Below, piece by piece: positions 7,643-14,006 of a DNA stretch of 34,119 nt. The position numbers and the translations under genes were made by a program. This stretch comes from Candidatus Giovannonibacteria bacterium (lineage in GTDB: Bacteria; Patescibacteriota; Minisyncoccia; JACPKW01; UBA11713). Where the stretch lies: NCBI GenBank assembly GCA_016186825.1, contig JACPKW010000003.1, positions 1-34,119 on the forward strand. The letters run 5' to 3'. The notes under the pieces were generated by a model, which had not been told where the DNA came from, made no database searches, and was given only the letters and a program-made list of their open reading frames with translations. The first letter of the stretch is position 1. Every line of letters starts with the position of its first letter.

Positions 7643-9148
7643 CTACATCTTCTCCGGTCTCGAGATTTCGAGAAGAGATAACAAATCCGCAAGAGTTTCT
7701 TTTGTTTTTGAAACTAAATACAGAAGCTCTGCCTCGCGCTCGGAGCCGACGACCTTAACGTCGCGATAAAATGCGGAAAAAGTTTGCGCAAGTTCATAAG
7801 CATACGTTGTTAACCGATGCACCTGATAATCTTTTGAAACCTCTTCAATCAAATCTTGATAGCGCAAAACTTTCATGATTAAATTTCGCTCCGCCGCATG
7901 TCCAAAAGCAGTTGGAAGTTTGGCCTCCAAGTTAGATTTTGCAAGAATGCTTGCCATGCGCGTGTGCGCATATTGCACGTAGTACACCGGATTTTTTTCG
8001 GATTTTTCTTTTGCTAAATCCAAATCAAAATCCATATGTGTGGAAAGCGCTTTTTCTAGGAAAAACCAGCGCGCCACATCGATAGGAATTTGTTCTAAAA
8101 GTTCATCCAAAGTTACAAATGCGCCCGCGCGTTTCGACATCCTCACTTCTTCTCCTTTCGACATCAAACGCACAAGCTGCAAAATAAGAATTTTTAATCT
8201 TCCGGGTTCGATTCCAAGCGCCGCAATTCCTTTTTTAACCTGAAGCGCTTCAGCATGATGATCTGCGCCTAAAATAATTATGGCTTTATCAAATTTCCTT
8301 TCGATTAATTTATTTCGCAAATACGCAATATCAATGAGAAGATAGGTTGGATCTCCATTAGATTTCACAAAAACCCGATCGCCAAACCAAACAGCGCCAT
8401 CTCTCTTTTCCAAAAGCCCTCTTTTTTCAAAATCATAAAGCGTTTTATCAAATTCTTTAGTTTCTCTTAAATTTTTTTCCTCCGAAAACCAAACATCAAA
8501 TTTTATTCCAGCTTTTTCGAGAGACGATTGAATCTCGCCCAGCAACTTTTGAATTGCCTCCTCGGTACTTTTGCCCATAAGCTCTTTTATATATCCACCC
8601 TGATAGTACTCCTCCTTCACCTCGCGCTTTCCTTCGGCGGCTTCAATGGATTCGCCTAAAAGCCTCACTTGATTGCCCGCGTCATTAATATAGTATTCGC
8701 GCGTAACATCATATCCGACTTTCGCTAAAATGTTCGAAAGCACATCGCCATAAAAACCGCCGCGTCCGTTTGCCATCGTAAGCGGGCCTGTGGGATTTGC
8801 CGAAACAAATTCAACGTTGATTTTTTCTTCCCTTTTTGGAAAGGAAATTTTTTCTTCAAGAGTCGAAATTAAAACACTGTCTTTCAAAAAAATATTTACA
8901 AATCCGTTTTTTGCCTCGCTTCGCTCGATAAGAGTGTAGCGGCCTCGGCGCAGTCGAAGGGCTAAACTTTCGGCAACTTCTTGCGGCGGTTTTTTTAATT
9001 TTCTTGAAAGTGAAAAAGCAGCGTTTGTGAAAAAATCTCCGTTTTCGCTCCTTTCAGGCTCGCTTACTTTAAATTCAAAACCTTCCTCTCCTTTTGAGAC
9101 TTCGGCCACAGCTCGTTTTATTTCTTTTGAAATCTTATCCTTTAACAT
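7643..9148 (-). CDS. argS: Arginyl-tRNA synthetase
   Basis: Charges tRNA-Arg. 501 aa, shorter than the usual 550-580. Domains in order: N-terminal additional domain (about 1-95), class I catalytic core beginning FVSANPTGPL, a KMSKS-like VRMSKRAG, and a DALR-type anticodon-binding end starting near YVQYAHTRMASIL. The HIGH position reads TMAN (124-127), so both histidines are absent. The N-terminal domain contains a basic LRLRRGR stretch encoded by a palindromic repeat (8941-8962). No SD: a TAGACT hexamer lies 8 nt before the ATG, suggesting a near-leaderless message. Confidence 0.95.
   Translation of the reverse strand: MLKDKISKEIKRAVAEVSKGEEGFEFKVSEPERSENGDFFTNAAFSLSRKLKKPPQEVAESLALRLRRGRYTLIERSEAKNGFVNIFLKDSVLISTLEEKISFPKREEKINVEFVSANPTGPLTMANGRGGFYGDVLSNILAKVGYDVTREYYINDAGNQVRLLGESIEAAEGKREVKEEYYQGGYIKELMGKSTEEAIQKLLGEIQSSLEKAGIKFDVWFSEEKNLRETKEFDKTLYDFEKRGLLEKRDGAVWFGDRVFVKSNGDPTYLLIDIAYLRNKLIERKFDKAIIILGADHHAEALQVKKGIAALGIEPGRLKILILQLVRLMSKGEEVRMSKRAGAFVTLDELLEQIPIDVARWFFLEKALSTHMDFDLDLAKEKSEKNPVYYVQYAHTRMASILAKSNLEAKLPTAFGHAAERNLIMKVLRYQDLIEEVSKDYQVHRLTTYAYELAQTFSAFYRDVKVVGSEREAELLYLVSKTKETLADLLSLLEISRPEKM
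8941..8962. repeat. Palindromic repeat inserted in frame in argS
   Basis: The minus strand reads GCCCTTCGACTGCGCCGAGG, close to the common repeat of the form CCCTTCGACTxCGCTCAGGG. It encodes LRLRRGR in the N-terminal domain of ArgRS. Same repeat family as the inserts in ileS. Confidence 0.5.
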
Positions 9149-9187
9149 TATCTTTCAGTCTAGCGGAGTTTTGCCCAAAAACACAAA

Positions 9188-9221
9188 GGCACTCTTCGAC
9201 ACAACAGCATCGAAAAGTGCC
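9188..9221. terminator. Intrinsic terminator after the secreted orphan pair
   Basis: GGCACTCTTCGA (9188-9199) and TCGAAAAGTGCC (9210-9221) pair with one G-U or mismatch. On the minus strand the stem is followed by TTTGTGTTTTT, on the plus strand by TTTTTT, so it may work both ways. It ends the 10055-9244 gene pair before argS. Confidence 0.75.
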
Positions 9222-9243
9222 CTTTTTTGACTGGACGCCCATT

Positions 9244-9666
9244 CTAATTGCATCCTTTGAGCTCATGTCCGGCGCGAAGCAAATCAATCCTGAAAGCCAA
9301 CAAAAGAATCCGAAACCTGAGAGTTTCCTCTTTGGCTACTTTCTCTACGTCTTTAAGAGACGAGGGAATTCGGAATGTAGTTCCGATAGCTTTTCCGCCT
9401 CGCAGTTTTGCGCGATACGAAAATACCGGGGAGCCCTCCACTGAACCCTCGCTGAATCTCAAATCGCATAGAGCTTCAAACTCGCTTTTTTCAACCGCCT
9501 TCAGAATCCTCCTTGAATGGGAAAAAAGCTCTTCGTATACCCTGTGCGCCGAGCTTTTTATCATCGCAAACTCGGAGTTTTTCACAGGCCGATACGTAGC
9601 TTGAGAAATGCCCGCAACCGAATAAAGGAAAAGCATCGCCACAGCCGAAAAGAACATTTTTTTCAT
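9244..9666 (-). CDS. Secreted orphan protein, 140 aa
   Basis: Unrecognised. A Sec-type signal peptide is clear: MKKMFF, a hydrophobic core AVAMLFLYSVAG, and likely cleavage after SQA near residue 23. The mature part is basic, with two long helices (about 40-65 and 105-135) and one or two Cys. Its ATG overlaps the stop of the preceding gene in an ATGA, so the two are translationally coupled. Size and arrangement resemble the next gene, suggesting they act together outside the cytoplasm. Confidence 0.7.
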   Translation of the reverse strand: MKKMFFSAVAMLFLYSVAGISQATYRPVKNSEFAMIKSSAHRVYEELFSHSRRILKAVEKSEFEALCDLRFSEGSVEGSPVFSYRAKLRGGKAIGTTFRIPSSLKDVEKVAKEETLRFRILLLAFRIDLLRAGHELKGCN

Positions 9667-10055
9667 ATCATTTCTCCCGCGGCTTCTTGGCCGACATTTT
9701 CTTCTGTTCCCCCCAACGCCGAAACGACTTTCTTGAAAGCCTCTTCAACGGCCCTTTTAGTGTGGTACGGACGATAAGAGTCGGTGGTTCTGATTGTGAT
9801 AACTGAGTAATGGCTCTCAATCAAGAGCGCGATATGAAATCCGCCATGCTCTTCAAATATATAGATTTCCGAAAGAAGAAGAGAAAACTCATGCCCTTCG
9901 CGTGCCCACCGAAATAATTTTTCACGAAGTCCAGCCGCAAATTCGTTAAAGTTCGGCGATCCATTTTTCTGAATTCTGACATGAATCGTCTTCTTTTCGC
10001 AGCTGAACAGCGCGACGAGCAGACTCGCAAATACAATGAGCAGCTTATACCTCAT
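9663..10055 (-). CDS. Secreted or lipoprotein-like orphan protein, 130 aa
   Basis: Unrecognised. It starts MRYKLLIVFASLLVALFSC, a signal peptide with a Cys where a lipobox could sit (L-F-S-C, off consensus at -2), followed by a charged stretch. The mature domain alternates strands and helices (FSLLLSEIYIF, ALLIESHYSVITI, then an amphipathic helix EEAFKKVVSAL). A strong AAGGAGGGG lies a few bases before the ATG, and a TATAAT (10091-10096) lies about 35 nt upstream. Overlaps the downstream gene by 4 bp. Confidence 0.7.
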   Translation of the reverse strand: MRYKLLIVFASLLVALFSCEKKTIHVRIQKNGSPNFNEFAAGLREKLFRWAREGHEFSLLLSEIYIFEEHGGFHIALLIESHYSVITIRTTDSYRPYHTKRAVEEAFKKVVSALGGTEENVGQEAAGEMI

Positions 10056-10086
10056 ATGCCCCTCCTTGAGTTAAAGATTTTTTCAT

Positions 10087-10518
10087 TCAGATTATAGCTC
10101 TATTTAAAAAAAATTTAAAAATTGCGCACAAATCAAAAGGGCCGTTCTTGCGAGCGGTCCTTTTTTTAGACGCGTAGTAATCGTTTACAAACGTGGCCGC
10201 GAGAGCTGCGGCAATAATACCCGCGGGCACCTCTTCTTCTGGATAGACGACGGATGAAAAAACAGTTTCCCGTTGATCGCCTATTTCCACAATTACAATA
10301 ATATGCCGCTTTATTGTGAAAAATCTGATTAGAGCGGTTTCCTCGAATTTTTCCTCTTTCGCAAGAATGAAAAAAATTGAGGCAAATTGCCGTCGAAAAG
10401 CTTCGGGCGCCCTGCCGGAAAAGATTGGATTAATCTTTTCTGCGGCTCCTGCGACACCTGCGGCTCCGGTTTCGAAAAACAAAAAAAAGAACGAGGCCAG
10501 CATTATTACTCTAAACAT
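10087..10518 (-). CDS. Secreted orphan protein, 143 aa
   Basis: Unrecognised. N-terminal signal peptide MFRVIMLASFFFLFFETGAA with likely cleavage after GAAGVAGAA. The mature part has a helical segment, then strands IIVIVEIGDQ and VFSSVVY, then an Ala-rich helix IIAAALAATFVN. Its plan resembles that of the protein at 9663-10055, so they may be distant relatives. SD GGAGGGGGTGA and TATAAT (10550-10555) precede it. The last 25 codons run through a hairpin with flanking A/T tracts (10138-10161), and the tail FKFFLNRAII looks unlike a domain end, so the natural stop may have been lost. Confidence 0.65.
   Translation of the reverse strand: MFRVIMLASFFFLFFETGAAGVAGAAEKINPIFSGRAPEAFRRQFASIFFILAKEEKFEETALIRFFTIKRHIIVIVEIGDQRETVFSSVVYPEEEVPAGIIAAALAATFVNDYYASKKRTARKNGPFDLCAIFKFFLNRAII
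10091..10096 (-). promoter_or_regulatory. TATAAT -10 box for the secreted orphan pair
   Basis: Perfect TATAAT on the minus strand, inside the last codons of the upstream gene, with AAGGAGGGG following about 25 nt later. No good -35 is visible at standard spacing, so confidence is moderate. Confidence 0.45.
10138..10161. terminator. Terminator-like hairpin inside the 3' end of the 143-aa gene
   Basis: AGGGCCGTT (10138-10146) and AGCGGTCCT (10153-10161) pair along all 9 positions in plus-strand RNA with two G-U pairs, followed by seven T. On the minus strand the stem has two mismatches but leads into TTTTGATTT. It is embedded in coding sequence, which is unusual. Confidence 0.45.
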
Positions 10519-10549
10519 AAAGTCACCCCCTCCTGTGTATTTCGCTTAG

Positions 10550-10555
10550 ATTATA
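10550..10555 (-). promoter_or_regulatory. TATAAT -10 box of the 143-aa secreted gene
   Basis: Perfect TATAAT on the minus strand, 31 nt before the ATG, with the SD between. It lies just downstream of the terminator at 10576-10616, so the gene appears to have its own promoter. Confidence 0.5.
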
Positions 10556-10575
10556 CCGGATTCAAGAATAAAAAA

Positions 10576-10616
10576 AGGCCGCGGCGGTTCGCACAGGGCG
10601 AACACTACCGCGGCCT
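10576..10616 (-). terminator. Intrinsic terminator of the receiver-domain gene
   Basis: AGGCCGCGG (10576-10584) and CCGCGGCCT (10608-10616) form a perfect GC-rich outer stem, with GTTCGC/GCGAAC as an inner stem. On the minus strand TTTTTTT follows. It lies 16 bp after the stop codon. Confidence 0.88.
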
Positions 10617-10631
10617 AGAATTCCCGGAGAC

Positions 10632-10973
10632 CTATAAAAGCACACTTCGGAGGTCCTCAACTCCGAAAGGCTTCAGAAGCACATTCCCGTATTTTGAAAG
10701 ATGCCTAACGGTTTCCGTGCGGGAATCTGCCGTCACTAACACGCAGCGAAGATTTTCGTTTCTCCACTTCGCCGCAACGGTCAGCTCCACTCCAGAAATT
10801 TCCGGATACCTTTCCTCCACAATCAGGACTTCGAATTCCAAAGCCCCGAATTCCACAGCCTTTAAGGCATCCGTCACGCTTCCAGGTGCAACTATCTCAT
10901 GTCCCATTCTACCCAACATCACCCCCAAAATTTCTCTAACATCTTCGTTTGACTCAAGCAACAAAATTTTCAT
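10632..10973 (-). CDS. Stand-alone receiver-like domain with Glu at the phosphorylation site
   Basis: A 113-aa CheY-like protein made of the receiver domain only. The order is KILLLESNEDVREIL, the phosphoacceptor strand FEVLIVEERYPEISG, then LVTADS and LLKPFG. The conserved Thr (T81) and Lys (K101) are kept. The acidic pair at the N-terminus is weakened to E7-S8-N9, and the phosphoacceptor Asp is replaced by Glu (E53). This suggests a domain that is not switched by phosphorylation and may mimic the active state. A perfect AAGGAGGTG precedes the ATG. It has its own TTGACG/TAAAGT promoter and terminator; no kinase or output partner is nearby. Confidence 0.8.
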   Translation of the reverse strand: MKILLLESNEDVREILGVMLGRMGHEIVAPGSVTDALKAVEFGALEFEVLIVEERYPEISGVELTVAAKWRNENLRCVLVTADSRTETVRHLSKYGNVLLKPFGVEDLRSVLL

Positions 10974-10999
10974 AGAACACCTCCTTGAAATTTTCCAAC

Positions 11000-11028
11000 A
11001 CTTTACTATACATTCATATTTTCGTCAA
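11000..11028 (-). promoter_or_regulatory. Promoter of the receiver-domain gene
   Basis: On the minus strand TTGACG (11023-11028) and TAAAGT (11000-11005) are 17 nt apart. The start would fall about 20 nt before the SD AAGGAGGTG. It overlaps the opposite-facing smpB promoter, so the two may interfere. Confidence 0.55.
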
Positions 11029-11041
11029 GACGTGGTAAAAT
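11013..11041 (+). promoter_or_regulatory. Candidate promoter of smpB, near-leaderless
   Basis: TTCATA (11013-11018) and TAAAAT (11036-11041) are 17 nt apart. The ATG of smpB follows 6 nt after the -10 box, so transcription would start at or within a base or two of it. No SD exists. Confidence 0.5.
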
Positions 11042-11047
11042 AAATAA

Positions 11048-11494
11048 ATGGGTGTTCTGCTCGAAAACAAAAAAGCATATTTCAATTATGAAATACTCGA
11101 AAAATATGAGGCTGGTTTGGAATTGTTAGGACTTGAAGTAAAATCGCTCAAGCAAAAACACGGAAACATTGCGGGCGCGCGCGCAATCATAAGAAGTGGC
11201 GAGGCATATCTTGTCGGAATGGACATACCGCCTTATCAGCCGAATAACACGCCGAAAGATTACGAACGGGAGCGCACGCGAAAACTTTTATTGCATAAAG
11301 ATGAAATTTCTCGTTTGGCAGGGCGCGCGGAAGAACGCGGGTTGACTGTGATCGCAACTAAGGTGTATACTCTCGGCGGCAGAATAAAAGTTGAAATCGC
11401 GGTCGTTCGCGGAAAAAAGAAATTTGAAAAAAGAGATAAAATAAAAAAGCGCGACATCGAAAGAGAAATCGGAAAAACTTTAAAACGGGGATGA
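11048..11494 (+). CDS. smpB: SsrA-binding protein SmpB
   Basis: 148 aa, normal length. It binds tmRNA and guides it into stalled ribosomes for trans-translation. The OB-fold blocks N-K-K-A-Y-F-N-Y-E-I, GLELLGLEVKSL, the HGNIAGARA region and the PYQPNN motif are clear, followed by the basic tail rich in KKK and KKR that enters the mRNA channel. The stop TGA (11492-11494) lies inside the first 8 nt of the tmRNA gene, so the partner RNA is cut from the same transcript or made from an internal promoter. The likely promoter gives an almost leaderless message. Confidence 0.97.
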   Translation: MGVLLENKKAYFNYEILEKYEAGLELLGLEVKSLKQKHGNIAGARAIIRSGEAYLVGMDIPPYQPNNTPKDYERERTRKLLLHKDEISRLAGRAEERGLTVIATKVYTLGGRIKVEIAVVRGKKKFEKRDKIKKRDIEREIGKTLKRG

Positions 11495-11812
11495 TCGGCC
11501 TCGAGAGGAAATGGAAAAGCTCGTGTTCAGGCGGAGGATGCAGAACCACTCCTTAAACTCCTGCAAAACACATAAGTGCAAACTTATTCGGAAAGACGTT
11601 GGAACCTGCTTACGCAGTAGCCTAATGTCTCTTCCCGCGTAATGCGGGACATCCTTCCTTCTGATTCTCGCTGGGAAGAGCGGGGTGTCATACAAGCGAG
11701 ACCAAAATTGGAAACGCCTTGGCCAATTTTGCGATAAAGAGGCAACAAATTTAAGCCTGTCAACCACTGCTTGGAAATTTTCTCCACGCGGGTTCAATTC
11801 CCGCCATCTCCA
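11487..11812 (+). ncRNA. ssrA: Transfer-messenger RNA (tmRNA), with encoded tag
   Basis: The 5' end GGGGATG (11487-11493) pairs with CATCTCC (11805-11811), using one G-U as in Escherichia coli. The T arm is GCGGG-TTCAATT-CCCGC and A11812 is the discriminator. CCA is not encoded. The resume codon is GCA at 11578-11580, and the frame reads ANLFGKTLEPAYAVA then TAA (11623-11625). The tag ends AVA, not the usual AA. The remaining 180 nt should form the pseudoknots. Together with SmpB it rescues stalled ribosomes and tags the product for proteolysis. The gene begins within the smpB stop region. Its last 19 nt are repeated at 11987-12005. Confidence 0.93.
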
Positions 11813-12005
11813 CAAATACAAAAAATCAGCCTGCGCAAGCGGGCGATTTTTGTTTGTGGAGATGAGCGAGCAAACTGCTTTGCTCGCGCGCGGAATTGAA
11901 AGCCGGAGCGTTGTCGCGCGAGCGCGCGCGACCGCGAGGCAGGGTCGAGAAAATTTGCGAGCGGCGGCGAGCAAATTATTCGTGACCAATTCCCGCCATC
12001 TCCAC
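11795..12005. repeat. Direct repeat of the tmRNA 3' end (attachment-site-like)
   Basis: CAATTCCCGCCATCTCCAC occurs at 11795-11813 (in ssrA) and again at 11987-12005, 192 bp apart. Duplication of a tmRNA 3' end is the usual footprint of an integrative element. The stretch between (11856-12005) is much richer in G and C than its surroundings, with runs of CGCG. It is closed by GTGGAGATG/CATCTCCAC and contains a perfect 9-bp hairpin (11866-11874 with 11879-11887). No open reading frame or integrase is present, so it is a remnant, a miniature element or a structured RNA. Positions 12006-12046 show nothing further. Confidence 0.55.
11821..11851 (+). terminator. Intrinsic terminator after tmRNA
   Basis: AAAAATC (11821-11827) pairs with GATTTTT (11845-11851), with GCC/GGC inside and a T-rich end. 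Because the following TTTGTGGAGATG (11853-11864) is the reverse complement of the tmRNA end CATCTCCACAAA, the whole of 11805-11864 can also fold into one larger hairpin. Confidence 0.65.
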
Positions 12006-12046
12006 GCCAAAATCTGACTTTCTGTAATCGCGATTGCCGAACTGTT

Positions 12047-12076
12047 TTGATCACTTATTTTCGGCTATAATATAAT
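12047..12076 (+). promoter_or_regulatory. Promoter of infC-rpmI-rplT
   Basis: TTGATC (12047-12052) and TATAAT (12071-12076) are 18 nt apart; a second overlapping TATAAT lies at 12066-12071. Transcription would begin close to 12078-12083, leaving little or no leader before infC. Confidence 0.55.
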
Positions 12077-12079
12077 CAT

Positions 12080-12592
12080 CTGGCTACACAAAGAGTAAGA
12101 ATAAATAATCAAATAACAGCTACGCCTGTACGGGCGATTGGAGACGATGGCGCCAATTATGGCGTCATTGATATTTCCGAAGCCTTGAGAATTGCAAAAG
12201 AAAAGGGGCTTGATCTGATCGAAATTTCCCCTACTGCAAACCCGCCAGTAGTCAAAATCATGGATTACGGCAAATGGCAGTACCAGGAAGAAAGAAAGCG
12301 GCGCGAATCCCAGAAAAAATCGCATGAAGTTGAAGTCCGCGAGGTCCGTGTCGGGATGGGAACGTCTGAACATGATCTTGAAATGAAAGCTAAAAAAATA
12401 GGCGAGTTTCTCGATGCCGGTGATAAAGTGAAAATTGATTTGATGCTCCGGGGACGCTCCAAATACATGGACAGGAATTTCATTAAAGAAAGGCTTGAAC
12501 GGATCTTGCATTTTATCCCAAGAGACTATAAAATAGCTGACGGACCTAAGCAAGGCCCCCGCGGGATCTATGTGATGCTCGAAAGGAAGTAA
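12080..12592 (+). CDS. infC: Translation initiation factor IF-3, non-ATG start
   Basis: IF-3 checks the start codon and keeps 30S subunits free. The N-domain RINNQITATPVRAIGDDG and the C-domain (KIMDYGKW, then RGRSKYM near the middle) are complete. The reading frame is open only from 12071 because TAA lies at 12068-12070. Between there and the N-domain no ATG, GTG or TTG occurs; the first TTG (12185) is deep inside the domain. Likely starts are CTG at 12080 (170 aa, chosen because it keeps the conserved Arg before I-N) or ATA at 12101. Rare infC start codons are known from E. coli, where AUU allows IF-3 to repress itself; the same logic probably applies here. First gene of the classic infC-rpmI-rplT operon. 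Confidence 0.9.
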   Translation: MATQRVRINNQITATPVRAIGDDGANYGVIDISEALRIAKEKGLDLIEISPTANPPVVKIMDYGKWQYQEERKRRESQKKSHEVEVREVRVGMGTSEHDLEMKAKKIGEFLDAGDKVKIDLMLRGRSKYMDRNFIKERLERILHFIPRDYKIADGPKQGPRGIYVMLERK

Positions 12593-12621
12593 TCCCGCTT
12601 TTATTTATTAATTTCGAAGCT

Positions 12622-12816
12622 ATGGCAAAAACAAACAAGTCATTTTCAAAGCGCTTGAAAATAACGAAACGCGGAAAAATTTTATCCCGAATCCCCGGGC
12701 AAAACCACTTTAACGCTAAGGTTCAGCGCGTTAAACAATTGCATCAAAAAGGGCTTAAAAGCCTCGATATTTCGGTGAAGACTTTAAAAAGATTCATGCC
12801 AACAGCTAAAATATGA
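12622..12816 (+). CDS. rpmI: Ribosomal protein bL35
   Basis: 64 aa, strongly basic, with the family pattern K-T-N-K-S-F-S-K-R at the N-terminus and the K-x-L-K-R-F-M-P end. A component of the 50S subunit. It lies 29 bp after infC and its TGA overlaps the rplT start as ATGA, so it is coupled to L20. Confidence 0.96.
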   Translation: MAKTNKSFSKRLKITKRGKILSRIPGQNHFNAKVQRVKQLHQKGLKSLDISVKTLKRFMPTAKI

Positions 12817-13157
12817 CCCGAGTAAAACGAGGAAAAATTTCATTAAAGCGCCGCAGAAATGTTCTTGCGAGAACCAAAGGATTCCGTTGGGGCGGCAAGT
12901 CAAAGGAACGCCAGGCGCGCGAACGCCTTTTGCATGCCGCGATTCATTCTTTTCAGGACCGCCGGAAGAAAAAAAGAAATTTCCGAAAGCTTTGGCAAAT
13001 TAAGATAAACGCCGCTTCTCGCGAGAATGGAATGTCTTACAGTGTTTTAATAAACAAGCTCAAAGGAGCGAATATTGAGCTTGATAGGAAGGTTCTCGCT
13101 GAAATTGCCCAAAAATATCCAAACGCTTTCAAATCACTGGTTGAAAACGTCAGGTAG
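12813..13157 (+). CDS. rplT: Ribosomal protein bL20
   Basis: 114 aa, normal size. The opening TRVKRGKISLKRRRNVLART, the G-F-R-W-G segment and the globular end (SYSVLINKLKGANIELDRK) are diagnostic. It binds 23S rRNA early in 50S assembly, and in other bacteria represses its own operon. No L20 operator could be recognised in the short upstream region. A terminator follows. Confidence 0.97.
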   Translation: MTRVKRGKISLKRRRNVLARTKGFRWGGKSKERQARERLLHAAIHSFQDRRKKKRNFRKLWQIKINAASRENGMSYSVLINKLKGANIELDRKVLAEIAQKYPNAFKSLVENVR

Positions 13158-13184
13158 ACCCCCCATTAAAAAATTTTCTCCAAT

Positions 13185-13209
13185 AAAACGCGGATAAAAT
13201 CTGTGTTTT
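13185..13209 (+). terminator. Intrinsic terminator of infC-rpmI-rplT
   Basis: AAAACGCGGAT (13185-13195) pairs with ATCTGTGTTTT (13199-13209) over 11 positions with two G-U pairs in plus-strand RNA, followed by AATTTT. It stands just before the convergent ABC permease gene. Confidence 0.7.
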
Positions 13210-13218
13210 AATTTTGGC

Positions 13219-13995
13219 CTACGAGCTTGATCGTTTGAAAATTATCGAGATCAAAAAAAAGCCGCCCATAATTATCACAAAGACAGGCCCTGGGGGAAAT
13301 TTATAAAGATCAGAAAGATAAATTCCGAGCAGAGACCCGAAAATCGCGATCGCTCCGCTCGACAAAAAATACGACTTCATTGACGGCGCAAGATTTCTTG
13401 ATGTCGCCGCAGGAATAATTATTAAAGAACCCATCAAAAGCGCGCCAACGAATTTTATTCCAACCGCAACCGCAAGCGCGAAAATCAGAAGGAAAAAAAG
13501 TTCCAGCCGATGGGGCGAGAAACCGACGGAACGGGAAAGATCAGTTGATATTAAGGTAAGCGTCAAACGCTTCGAGAAAAATAAAAGGAAAAATATTATT
13601 ACTGCCGAAAGTGTAACTGCCCACCAAAAATCAAATATCGTTAGCGACAAAATATCTCCAAAAAGCGCGTCCAAAATTTCTTCCTCCGGCGTTAAGAGCG
13701 CTCCCACTGCGAGCGAGAGCGAGAAAAAAACTCCAACCACCGTATCCACGGGAAGTTTTGTCTTATGCTCCGTAAGCCAAATCAGAAAAGTGCCCGCAAT
13801 GAGAAATACGAGAGAGCCAAGCAAAATATTGAAATTAAAAAGCAAGCCCAGGGCGATCCCCGGAAGCGCTACATGAGATAAAGCATCGCCCACAAGCGCC
13901 ATTCTTCGAAGCAATGCAAATGATCCAAGCAGTCCTCCCGCTGCCGCGATAAAAGCTCCCGCTACCAGAGTCTGCCCAAGTGTTAATTCCGACAT
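13219..13995 (-). CDS. Metal ABC transporter permease (ABC-3 family, ZnuB/MntB-like)
   Basis: 258 aa with about eight hydrophobic membrane segments. The N-terminal GGLLGSFALLRRMALVGDALSHVALPGIA is the ABC-3 family signature, in which the D-A-x-S-H element lies near the translocation path. It imports Zn2+ or Mn2+ with the ATPase encoded 11 bp upstream. No substrate-binding lipoprotein is in the window, so the metal cannot be decided. Zinc would suit the neighbouring zinc-ribbon proteins, but that is inference. Confidence 0.9.
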   Translation of the reverse strand: MSELTLGQTLVAGAFIAAAGGLLGSFALLRRMALVGDALSHVALPGIALGLLFNFNILLGSLVFLIAGTFLIWLTEHKTKLPVDTVVGVFFSLSLAVGALLTPEEEILDALFGDILSLTIFDFWWAVTLSAVIIFFLLFFSKRLTLTLISTDLSRSVGFSPHRLELFFLLIFALAVAVGIKFVGALLMGSLIIIPAATSRNLAPSMKSYFLSSGAIAIFGSLLGIYLSDLYKFPPGPVFVIIMGGFFLISIIFKRSSS

Positions 13996-14006
13996 TCGTT
14001 TTTTAT

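Noticed and set aside
7623-7653. 8-bp inverted repeat AGAAGATG/CATCTTCT at the argS stop as a terminator
   Set aside because: No T-tract follows on the minus strand and one arm is coding, so termination is not supported.
11856-12005. A second tRNA or tmRNA-like gene in the GC-rich element
   Set aside because: It ends like the tmRNA 3' end and has a closing acceptor-like stem, but lacks a proper T arm and anticodon or tag region.
11480-12010. 176-codon minus-strand frame
   Set aside because: It runs antisense through the tmRNA and the GC-rich element; structured RNA explains the sequence better.
12065-12553. 162-codon minus-strand frame opposite infC
   Set aside because: Antisense shadow of a clearly conserved IF-3 gene.
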